Assembly: GCA_018398765.1 (NCBI GenBank)
Contig: JAHBMJ010005412.1
Coordinates: 377 to 64,376 of the forward strand
DNA: 64,000 nucleotides
Direction of reading: 5' to 3'
Source: Chromera velia
Lineage: Eukaryota > Sar > Chromeraceae
Shown: piece by piece, positions 34,606-45,066 of the stretch
Numbering within the stretch: the stretch's first letter is position 1
Layout of the letters: every line of letters begins with the position of its first letter
The notes under the pieces: generated by a model
The model's database searches: none
What the model was told of the DNA's origin: nothing
The model's input: the letters and a program-made list of their open reading frames with translations, nothing else
Program-made: the position numbers and the translations under genes

Positions 34606-35532
34606 ATGGGGGATGCAGTCAGATTTGACAAGCTCAAACAGATTGGGAAGGTCAAGCGAGTGACTACGGTCTTTATCCCAGGAAAAACAAATGGACAGGT
34701 CTGGTATGCCATCTTTAAAGCAAAGGCAGATGCGGGAAACCTAAATGTGAATGAGAAGAAACTATTGCTGGTAGGTCATTTTGAAGATCCTGATCTTATC
34801 CTGTGGTGGAATGAAAACTCCGCTTCCGCCACAACTTCAGACGAGGTTGACACCTTATTCTTGGAAGCGCATGGAAGCACCGGTGTGACACAGGCGCACG
34901 CCGTCTACGGCATGGCTGACGTGCAGCTGAACCTCGGAGATAACTATGACAAATTCGTTGAACGCTTCGTCAACATCTACATCCAGGTAAATCCAAACAG
35001 AAGAAGGAACGACAGAATCAGTTCCTTTATCAACTCGCTTTATCCCGAGCTGAGAGAAGAGCTGGAGATAGAACAGATCTATATCGAATGGGACCAATTG
35101 AAGAGGAGAGTCGGGTACCTCCATGCCAAGTAACAGAAGAAAGCAAGGGCTCGAATTGCGGGGATACAACAGAGAGACGAGAGAGATGAACTAGCCGAGT
35201 TGCGGAAACGGCTCGATCAGCAAGCTGCTCAGATCATGGCTCTGAGAGGTCGCGGCCGTGGCCGTGGGGGATTCACCGACCGGGGGCACGGTCACAGTAG
35301 AGGTGGCTTCGGCTATTACCCCGTCTACCCGTCTCCCATGCACGGAGGCCATGCATTCGGCACGTACGGTCGAGGTGGCTTCAATAGCTACTTCAGAGGG
35401 GGACATAGAGGCATGAGAGGAAGAGGAGGCCACTACCAACAGTATGGAGGCAACAACGGTTTCAACAACGGTCCCCCCCGTTGCTATACTTGCAACCAGC
35501 CTAGCCACAAGGCCTTCAATTATCCTGGGTAG
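34606..35532 (+). pseudogene. gag of the LTR element, disrupted
   Basis: ATG at 34606. The structural (capsid-like) part reads to a TAA at 35131-35133. The same frame then continues with a coiled region, an RGG/Gly-rich basic stretch and a zinc knuckle (CYTCNQPSHKAFNY) to a TAG near 35530. The fourth zinc ligand of the CCHC knuckle is Tyr instead of Cys. The early stop and the lost Cys mark it as decayed; gag normally packages the RNA. Confidence 0.88.
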
Positions 35533-35618
35533 GGAAACGACCCGGGTGGATTGGCGTAGAGGTTCCCCAGTCCACCCAGCAGTTTACGAAGCCTCGTCCT
35601 CTCCCGATTCCTCCGTGT

Positions 35619-38600
35619 GTGCATGTAGAAACAAAACATGTAGACTGTGAGCGAGAGGACGACTCTCAGTCGCCTGTGTCCTTCCCTTCTCCGGCAGAGC
35701 ATGCAGACAGACAGACCGACTTTGAACAAACGAATTCAGAGAAAATGGAGGCAGAGATGGCAGCAGTAAAGGTCGGTCCCAGGCCTTTCATGACAATGTT
35801 GCTGTTTGGTAAGCCTGTGTCTGTCCTTATTGACACAGGAGCGGAAACTTCGTTCATTGATATGAATACGACCTTGCATGCTGATGCAGATGTCGACAGG
35901 CCTACGGTAGGTCTGTCCGCAGTGGGACAGACGGGCGTGTCGGTGGTGGGGGAGATTACGGCCAAGTTTTCTTACTCTTCCCTGCCGAAGAAAGTATTCC
36001 CACACCGCCTGACCGTCACAGAAGATTCGAGGTACAAAGTAGTCTTGGGGCAAGACTTTTTGAAGCTGTTGGACCCAGTAGTACAGTACCACTACCGTGA
36101 AGACCGTCTGGACGTTGCGGACCTCCCCTTCTTCGAGGTCTGGTACGAGGATGGGAGGAAACCGATGCGTTTCTCCGCTTTTACGTGCACGAAAGTCCCC
36201 AAAAGAGCGAGGGCTCTTATGCGGGTGCAGGTTGAGGGGACGGAAGGGGAGGAGACGGTCATTTTGAGAAGGAATTACCCGAGGGGGTTTCCGGGACTTG
36301 CCATCCCAGATCAAGTAGTAGACATCAAAGCTGGAGTCGCCACAGTAGAAGTCATGAACATCGCCACTAACCTCATCCATCTAGGACCGAATTCACTCCT
36401 GACTTTTACAGAGCCGTTCTCTTGTGTGTCGTCCGTCGCAGCAGTCACCGCCAACGCTCCTACCTCTGCTTATACACAATAACCGCCGATTCCTAAGAAA
36501 GAAGACTCACCTGTCCCTCCCCCTCCCTTGCAGAAGCTTCCGCCCGTGGATCTCTCTCACCTGTCACGTGAGTTGAGGGAGAGATACGAGGGGGTCCTTC
36601 AAGAATATTCCAATCTCTGGTCTCGCTCTCGTTTCGATATTGGAGAGCTGAGAGTGGATGGAAAACCTTTTGAGGTGACCATTCCTCCTGGAGATTCCCC
36701 TCCCATTCGCTGGAACCAAGACAGAATCCTGTACCACCAGAGAGAGCATGTGAAGAAGGAGTTGGAAAAGATGGAAGAAGGGGGAGTGATTCATCCCTCC
36801 ACTTCCCCATGGGCCGCTCCAGTCGTTCTAATCAAGAAACCAGATGGGATGACCCGTTTCTGTCTAGATTTCCGCAAACTGAATCAAGCTACCAAGAGAG
36901 ATCTTTTTCCTCTCCCCCGAATTCAAGAGACACTCGACCGCCTTGCAGGAGCTAAGGTGTTCTCAGCACTTGATTACACCTCCGGCTTCCAGCAACTCCA
37001 CATGCACCCCGACCACGCAGAGAAAACCGCCTTCGTCACTCCGTTCGGACTTTACGAATTCACCAAGATGCCCTTTAGGTTGGTAAATGCCCCTTCTATT
37101 TTCTAGAGAGCCATGAATTTGATTCTTGCAGGTCTGTCCAGAGACCTCGCTCTCGTTTATGTCGACGACATCATTGTCTTCAGCCGATCTCATGATGAGC
37201 ACATCCAGGACTTGAGGGAGGTTTTGGGTTTGGTGAGGAAAGCAAATTTGAAGCTCAAACTCGAGAAGGCACAGATTGCTATAACAGAGGTGGAGTATTT
37301 GGGACATACGGTGTCAGAGAAGGGGGTGAGACCGAGCAGAAAGAACATCCGGAAGATTCTGCAGTGGAAGCCACCGCAAGACAGGAAAGAGCTCCGCTCT
37401 TTTCTGTATCTGTGCTCCTACTACCGTCATTTTATTGCAGGTTTTGCTCGTCTCTCCTTCCCTTTCTTTCAGATGTTACTTCCTCAGGCTGCAGATGAGC
37501 AAGGCAGACCGGTCCCGTTTGTTTGGAATGGAGAAAGAGAGGAAATTTTTGGGGAATTGAAAGAGAGGCTGACGACCCCTCCGATTCTTGGCTTCCCAGA
37601 CATGAGCCTGCCGTTCAGGATGAAACCGAACGCATATGAAGTGTCTGTGGGAGACGTGTTCACGCAGATGCAGAGGGGAAGGGAAGTGGTAATTGTATAT
37701 GTCAGTAGGGGGTTGAGTACGGCAGAGAAAAATTACAGCCCCACCGAGAGGGAGGCCTTGGGGGCTGTCTACTGCTGCAAGCAGTGGAGGCATTACGTGT
37801 TTAGGGGGGTAGCGTATGTGATCACGGATCATAAACCGAATTTAGCGATGTCCGACCGTAAAGTAGCGAACAAAAGGGTACACAACTGGGCGTTGGAGTT
37901 GCAGGAGTATAGGTTGACGTTTATTCACAAGAAGGAAAGAAACATGTGGATGCAGACGCCGTTTCACGACAGCCACAGCCTCCCCCGTCTCTTCCCGTCT
38001 TCGTAGACAGCGGGGTCCCTTTGTGCCGTCACTGTAATCAGCTTGCTGACAGTAGCAAGGAGATCTGATCTGGTATGGCTGCCGCCCTGGCAGGTGTGCA
38101 GGCAGGTGTGTCCCCTTTGCAGATGGAGAGGGGCTTTCTGGACCGTGTGAGGGAGGAGTTACCGAAAGACCCCTTGTTGAAGGATCATTTCAAATACTTT
38201 GCAAAGGGGGTATTGCCTCGGGAGGTAAAAAAGGCGAAGCAAATTCTGTTGGAGGAAAGTGCATTTGAAGAGAGAGGAGGTTTGTTGTACAGGTACGAAG
38301 GAAGAGGAACAGAAAGGAAAGAACAGTTAGTGGTGCCTGAGGCGTGCAGAAAGACGGTTTTGGTGATGAATCACGATCACTAGTTGGGGGGGTACCCAGG
38401 GGCAAATCGGCTGACAGAGAAGACTCTCCTGCACTTCTGGTAGCCAGGTTTGAGAGCAGACGCGAGGGAGTGGGTCGCTTCCTGCCGAGAATGCAGGGAG
38501 AGGCTCAAGCCAAAAGCAAAGAGAGCACCCCAGACTATGTCTGTGCCTCCCCGTCCTTGGCACATACTCGGCATTGATGTGTCAGGGCCCTTTCCTACGA

Positions 38601-39429
38601 GCAGGAGGGGGAACAGATTTGTGCTCGTTGTGACAGACCATTTTGGAAAGGATGTAGAAACGTTTGCCCGCCCTGAGCTGCCCGCTCATATCGTAGCACA
38701 GATTCTGGTCGATGAGATTTTCTGCAGGCATGGTCTCTTTGAGGTTCTCCTCTCAGATAGGGGAACGAATTTCCTGGCAGAGATCGTGAGTGAGGTATTG
38801 AAGATTTTGAGAGTGAGGAGGAAGGTAACAGCAGGGTACCACCCTCAGTGCGCAGGACTGACAGAAAGATACAATCAGACGTGGGAGCAAGGGATTGGAA
38901 AGCAGTTGAGAGCAGAGAACAAGCTTGATTGGGATCTGTATTTGCAGCCCTTCAATTTCTCATACCGGATGACCCCGCATTCCGAGACTGGATTGACCCC
39001 ATTTCAGTTGACCTATGGGTATGAGCCGACCCATATGCTGCGAGTAGAGCCCGTCTCGTCAGANAGAGAGGAGATGAAGGAGAGAAGGAGAGAGAAATAG
39101 AGGAAGAGAGAGAGAAAAGCAAGAGAGCGGCGTCAGAGTCCGCATCGGATATGATTGACGAGTTTGGCCTTGGAGAAAAGTGGCCGAGAGACAAGAAACT
39201 AGAGAGAGGGGAAGCGCTTCCCGAGTCGATGCAGGAAGAGAAGAAAGGAAAGAGAGTGAGGGCAGTTGAGGTGAAGTCGAGTAGAGAGAAGGATGGAAAG
39301 ACGCATTATAGAGTTGTCTACAATGATGGTTCGTTTTTGTGGCTGCCAGAGGATGAAGTGGGAGAGCCTGAGTTAGTGAATGAATTCGAAAGGAGTAAAG
39401 AAAGGATTTTGCGTGGACGTGAAGACTAA
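35619..39429 (+). pseudogene. pol of the LTR element, disrupted
   Basis: Domains in order: aspartic protease (LIDTGAETSFID, about 35830-35865), reverse transcriptase ([23 protein letters not shown] at about 37159), RNase H (TDHKPNLAM, but the first catalytic Asp position reads Asn in PNAYEVSVGD), integrase H2C2 region and D,D,E core (GIDVSGPF, LSDRGTNF, GLTERYNQ) and a C-terminal chromodomain (39240-39429: YRVVYNDGSFLWLPEDEVGE). In-frame stops are seen at 36480, 37104, 38004, 38381 and 38441. Frames change near 38010-38075 and near the N at 39063. Confidence 0.92.
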
Positions 39430-39634
39430 CTATCCGATCCTTCGTTCATGCATTCGAACATTTTCTTTCCTTTTTCTACGCCCTTCCCGCCCGATCTTTT
39501 CACACATGTCGGCAGCGATCTGTAGCTTGTTGCTTGGTTTCTTTGGCTGCTGGGAGCGCCGGTGCAGACCAGAGTTATTGAGAGAAGTGAAGCAATAAAT
39601 TGTGTGGGACGCACAATCTTGTGCGGGGTGTGGT

Positions 39635-39892
39635 TGTTACGGACCTTTGGACCTAGGCTCGATTTGGTCCTTAGAGTAATACAGAGAATTAAGAGCATTA
39701 AATACACACTGTAATATAAAGGCATGCATGTTTGTATCTCAGCCTTTACAATACAGATTGATTGAGCTTGTTAGAAGGACCGAGTTTTTCTTGATCGATA
39801 GAGAAGGCTCTTGTGTGTCTGATAGATTCTCTGTATGTAGAACTTGTGTGTGTGAGTTGATTTTTAAGTTCTAGAGAGCTTAAACTAGAACA
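39635..39892 (+). repeat. 3' LTR
   Basis: 258 bp, TG...CA. It is preceded by the purine-rich stretch GCGGGGTGTGGT (39623-39634), a likely polypurine tract. Confidence 0.96.
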
Positions 39893-40242
39893 TCTGGTTA
39901 GCGCAATGTTTACAGCGGCTAGTCAATGTGGAAGCTCAATTAAGCTCGATACGCACGGTATACACCAGAGACATTTGACGAGGAAGGACTTAACCAACAG
40001 TGTTTAATACTGTCTATATCACTCATATAATAGTTACTCCTCATCTTTTGTCCCTCTTTTTATCTCTCTGTTTGAGATAGTCTCTTAACTCTATAGTGCA
40101 AAAAAAAGAGGGTGTATATGTCGGTCTCGATCTCTTTCTTCCAGAATTGTATATCTATCTGCCTCTTTCTCTTTCTCGCTTTCTATCTCTGCCTAAAACT
40201 TCGTTTGCCAAAAATTGCCACCTGTCTGCTCCCTCACACACA

Positions 40243-40264
40243 TACATACACACACACACACACA

Positions 40265-40310
<46 letters not shown>

Positions 40311-40344
40311 GAAGGGGGGAGAGAAAGACAGAAAGAGCGAAAGC

Positions 40345-40388
<44 letters not shown>

Positions 40389-40425
40389 AAGAGAAAGAGA
40401 AAGACAAAGACGAAGAGAAAGAGAG
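40243..40425. repeat. (CA)n/(GA)n microsatellite
   Basis: CA run followed by two GA runs. Confidence 0.95.
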
Positions 40426-41149
40426 TGAGTAAGTTCATACTCTCACTGCTACATTGCACGCATACATAAGCACGCACATTATTCAGACTGACAAGTACAC
40501 ACAGGTACACATTGCACACGTACGGACGGAGAGAGAGAGAGAGAGAGAGCTGGAGATAAGATAAGGATGTGCTAAGGAATGTCCCCTTTCCTTCAAAGTT
40601 CCTTTCACTTCATTCACAGACTGATATACAGAACATTCAAAATTATGTAATAAAAAAAGAGGCAGTGATCCCAAAGCAGGCAAGTAACCCAGAGAATTAA
40701 CAGAATATCCTAAAGAGTTTTGAGTCTGATTTCAAGCAGGCAGATCTCAGTGCACTGCCTGGTGGTCGCACAAAGAAATATGCAGGCAAAAACATACTGA
40801 GAGACAACTATAGACAGACCCTGCGGTAGAGTGGAGCGGGATTGTTACAGAGCCTTTCAGGGGAAGCTTTCACGTACGCGTAAAGACACATGAGGCAGAA
40901 AGGCTGACACAATGAAATATATTATGGATGTAGTCCTGCTAGAGCCTTGAAGCATAGGCTGCCCACATTCTCTCTCTCTCTCTCTCTCGACAATTAATTT
41001 TAAATGGGCAGGCAGACAAGCAGGTGGACAGGCAGGCAGGCATACAGGCCATATATCTATTCCACGGGAGAGGAATTTTTTGTAGACAGCAAGACACATC
41101 AGTAACTATGATAGTCTATCGCCGCTAGTCGAATCAGATCAGTGGGTCA

Positions 41150-41205
41150 AGTCAGTCAGTCAGTTAGTCAGTCAGTCAGTCAGTCAGTCAGTCAGTCAGT
41201 CAGTC
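41150..41205. repeat. (GTCA)n microsatellite
   Basis: At least 12 GTCA units with one GTTA. It is not next to any exon I can see. Confidence 0.95.
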
Positions 41206-42034
41206 GGTCTTTTGCCCTTGTGATTCTCCTCTCAGCACTCCTGTACTCAATCGACGTGCACCCGGTTACTCAAAGGAGACGAATTTCAATATAAAAATAG
41301 GGACACAGAACAATATGGAATGGAGAAAGACTGACAGAGCATATGAAGACAAAGCCACGCCATAGACTGGCATCCAGGACCACAAATACCAGAAAAATTT
41401 GTCTACAGGGGCACCGTGCATCAAAACGAGTATCGTGTACAGCATTTTAGGGGGACTTTTTAAGACAGACATGTAGACGGACAGAGACCGAACAGGCCTA
41501 CTCATTTATTACTCAATCACACAAAGATTCACAGCCCAATGTTAGTACAGACAGGAAATCGTATATACTGGCACGCTCAAAGAGGGTGAAGGGAGCTAGA
41601 GGAAAACCGAAGGCGCCCACGTTCAGCAGCTCTCAGCAAAGAGTCGTATGCGCATGTTAGCTGACTAGCTGTCTCTGACTGTCTTCTTTTGCTTTATGAA
41701 TCGAGACAGATAAACAGAAAGAACACAAAGATGGGACCAGGTTGACCACTGACCTTTCTTTGGAGCAGGACAGGTGGGGACCTGACCAAAGGCCAGATCT
41801 GCTTAGTCCGCAAACAATATAAAACTGGCAGCTCAGTGACAGATTCAGATGCACGGAGATGGCGTTCGAAGTGTAGTATTTTCATCCAGGTCTCACTTTT
41901 CATTCACTCACTCTCATGCCCACGTCCACCATTAAGATCAAGATTTCCCTCATCTGCTCACTACAGTCCATCATCATTGCCTGACAGTCTGAGACAAGAG
42001 TCACAAGATGCGACAATTAATGATGCCCGCGGTT

Positions 42035-42330
42035 GAATTCAATCATGCATGCGCAAAATTTTTACTGTCCGGTCCTGTAAGGCGTTTGCGACCCGAAATG
42101 TGAGGAAGTATGTAAGTGGCGCGCGTGCGAAATTCGGTGCAGAGGGCGGGGCTCACCTTTACTTTTTTCCTTTCGGTTTGGGCTACAGATACCGTGGCTC
42201 GGGGGCCACGGCACGCGCGGAGCATGCATGCAACTGCATGCGGCATGTTGCGGCCCGCAACCGCGGCTCCACGGTGGTGTCGTCACGATGCCGGCCGTCA
42301 CGCGTATCATGCTACGTACGCGTGCAGCAA
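42035..42330. promoter_or_regulatory. CpG/TGCATGCA-rich block upstream of SDHAF2
   Basis: Includes CATGCATGCGC, GAGCATGCATGCAACTGCAT and dense CG dinucleotides, 300-600 bp before the ATG at 42633. Promoter role inferred. Confidence 0.35.
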
Positions 42331-42632
42331 AAGCTCTGAAATGCTCTGAATATCTGAATAGAATGACTTTTCTTTGTCAGATCACTTGGGACGTGAATTG
42401 TATCTGACGGTTGATTGTCCTTGGTGTTTTCTGAAGAACCTTGGAGTGAACGAAATTCTGTTGCGTCCGACAGTGAACTGAGTTTCTCTTCCTCTTGTTG
42501 AATTTGGAAGCCGATTCAACAAGCCGTCTCCTAGCTCTCGCAGTTTCTGTTGCTCATTTCCTCTGTTGATCGACCGACCAATACGGGGAAACAGAGAATC
42601 TTACATCACTGAATTCAAAACTGAAGTGGGTG

Positions 42633-43343
42633 ATGCATTCCTCCTCAGTTCTTCGCTGTGCGGCACGTGCAGCCGCGACCTCTTCCTCTTCCTCGTCTCT
42701 GGGGAGTAGAGTGGCAGGGCGTCCCCTTGGGAGGGCGCGTGGCAGTCACCCCCACAGGGCAGATGGTCTGTCCCAGTCCCTTGTTTTCGCATCAGAAGGA
42801 AGCTTTCGTTCCCTTCCTCATCCTGGTGCCCTCCTGAGGACCTTCCGCTCCCTCCATTCGTCGACTGGGGGGGGTTCGACTTCCCGAATGTCTGCTTTGC
42901 GGGTCCAGTCTGCTTGCATGTCCTCTTCCCCTTCTGCCGAGAAGAAGAGTCCATCGATGTGGGACCAAGTGAAGAGCTGGTTCTCAGGGGGTGGCTCTGC
43001 ACAAGAGTCCCATGCAAAAGAGGAGGACAGACCAGCCGAGACACCCGTCTCCCCTCTCGAGGCACGTCGCAAGCAGATGCTGTACAGGAGCAAGCAGAGG
43101 GGCTGGCTCGAGCTGGATGTGGTGATTGGTCGCTTTGCAGAAGAGCGCTTGTCGTCTCTCTCGGAGACGGAGCTGGACGAATTCGAGCAGATCCTCAGCG
43201 AAGAGAACCCAGACCTGTTCAAGTGGGTCTCGGGGCAGTTGGAGCTTCCGAAGGAATACGAGAACAGTGGGGTGATGAAGAACCTCCAGGAATTTTGCAA
43301 GGGGGGGCAGCTGGCCTCCTCCCTCTCTGGCCGCTCTGGCTGA
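42633..43343 (+). CDS. SDHAF2: Succinate dehydrogenase assembly factor 2 (Sdh5 family)
   Basis: Single-exon gene of 236 codons; ATG at 42633, stop at 43341-43343. The C-terminal 90 residues carry the family's hallmark RKQMLYRSKQRGWLELDVVI and later LSSLSETELDEFEQIL and NPDLFKWVSG. Members help covalent attachment of FAD to the flavoprotein subunit of complex II in the mitochondrial matrix. The first 100 or so residues are rich in Ser and Arg and poor in acids, as in a mitochondrial presequence, and are longer than in most homologues. This is the only complete gene in the window without introns. Confidence 0.92.
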   Translation: MHSSSVLRCAARAAATSSSSSSLGSRVAGRPLGRARGSHPHRADGLSQSLVFASEGSFRSLPHPGALLRTFRSLHSSTGGGSTSRMSALRVQSACMSSSPSAEKKSPSMWDQVKSWFSGGGSAQESHAKEEDRPAETPVSPLEARRKQMLYRSKQRGWLELDVVIGRFAEERLSSLSETELDEFEQILSEENPDLFKWVSGQLELPKEYENSGVMKNLQEFCKGGQLASSLSGRSG

Positions 43344-44197
43344 TCGACCTGCATTGGAATGCCCAAGGAATTGCAGTGCAGTGGAAGTCTAGACGAAGAC
43401 TAGGAAGAAGGCCGCCAGAGTCAGACAGAGAGTGGCTGGCAGACAATTTCAATGTCAATTTGCATATCCCGCATAGAGTCTGTACGCCCACAGCTTCGAT
43501 CAGACAATTACAGACATCTCCAGTCAAACCAGTTCAGGCACTATTCAGGCAAGAAGAATGACAAAGAAGCTAGAATGAAAACTGCATACTCAGAGCATTG
43601 CTCACTGTAGCTCACTGGCTCAGCATGCAGCAGCACGCTGGACAGCACATCGCTCGACAGCTGCAGAATATATCAGAATATCAGATCGCCAGCCTTTTAT
43701 TAAGTTCTTTATTGCGTAAGACTAAAACAGTTCTAGAAAAGGTTAGAAGCGGGAATTGAATGCTACTTTTTAACGTGTTACATTTGAGTACATTTGAGCT
43801 CTATCGAGTCCGATCATGAATCTAGTCATGAATAGAAAACAGTTTGGAGGCAGCTGGCTCTAAGCTGAGTAATCGTCTGGATATGAAGTGTGAAATTGCC
43901 TAAATTTAAATTTAATATAGTGAGATTACTAGTAAAATCATTATCATCATTATTATTATTGATCGGTCTAGAGGCCTGAGAATTTATATCATGAATGATG
44001 TTTGCTAGAAATGTTTGTCACTATAGGTTTATCTTTTTTCTATTTTTTCGCCCATGATTTTAAAACAAATTACTTAATCTTTCCAGGCTTAATAGTCGAT
44101 TACACTTTCACAAACGGGTATAAATAGGACGTCCACTGACATTGAAATAAGTTTTTTTTTCTCTGTTTTTATGCCCAAACATTTAAGCTCGTTTTCA
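43344..44197. other. AT-rich intergenic region
   Basis: Convergent 3' ends of SDHAF2 (+) and the Dpy-30 gene (-) face this region. Contains ATTATTATTATT and AT-rich sequence, no coding signal. Confidence 0.55.
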
Positions 44198-45030
44198 CTA
44201 TTCAGGTGCAGTCAACATCAACTCTGCGGCCCTTTTCGCAAAAGCTTGCAGCTCTCTCTCAAAGCGCACTGCACACACACAACCACAAATGCGCACATAC
44301 ACCAGCAGATAGTTGGATACACAAACATAAAAGGGCCCGGGGAGACAAGCGCGGGGAGAGAAGGACGGGAGGAAAGCAGCAAGCCAGCGGTTTCTACAAG
44401 ATCGGGTAGACAACACGTGAGGAGTGGGTAAGGGAACCCAGACGGAGGACGAAAGTAAAAAAACAAATGAATAAGCGTTGGTTCTAGTTTTGTCTCTTTC
44501 TTTCTTTTTCACAGTCTCTCCCCTGTTCTCTTTTGTCTTTTCGATTGCATTGGCAGCACAGAATTTAACGACCCTCCCCCCCGAGGGGGCTCACCTGCAT
44601 CCATCAACCGTTTGAGCAAATCTCCGTCAACCACCCCGGTCCTTTGGAGTCCTGCAAGCAGACAGAATTAACACAAACAAACAAAAAAGAAGGAAATGAA
44701 TGGATCAACTGGAGAAACGAAGAGAGGCACAGAATGAACGTCAACCAGGAAGCCAACCAAAAATGAAACAAACACTCTTCTCAAATGTATGAAACACTCT
44801 TCCCAAATGTCGTCTCCGCTTTCCCCTTTCCCTCGAAGATAAACTACTCCTGTATGAGAAAATAGCAGAGCAGAGAAAAGGAGTGAGGAGGAAGTGGTGG
44901 AAGAAAATAGAAGAGAAGATTCCCCTCTTTCCACTTTTCTGCACCCGAAGCCTTTCGGTCTCGACTCCTTTCTACAGGGGACACTCCGGTACGCAACAGA
45001 AAGCTTGACGGAGAAAAAGAAAGAACCAAC

Positions 45031-45066
<36 letters not shown>

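Larger units (their letters stand above)
34086..39892 (+). mobile_element. Complete Ty3/gypsy LTR retrotransposon (chromovirus type)
   Basis: Two 258-bp LTRs (34086-34343 and 39635-39892, both TG...CA) enclose gag and pol with the order protease, reverse transcriptase, RNase H, integrase, chromodomain. That order defines Ty3/gypsy. A 5-bp target duplication TCTGG flanks the element (34081-34085 and 39893-39897). Several in-frame stops and frame changes make it inactive. Total length 5,807 bp. Confidence 0.95.
39898..42632. other. Intergenic region, microsatellites, no gene recognised
   Basis: Holds the repeats at 40243-40425 and 41150-41205 and plain low-complexity sequence. A 79-codon ATG frame on the minus strand (41266-41505) has two hydrophobic stretches but no other support. 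Confidence 0.5.

Noticed and set aside
41266-41505. Minus-strand 79-codon ATG frame with hydrophobic segments
   Set aside because: Isolated, no homology pattern recognised, and in an AT-rich repeat region; open by chance is likely.
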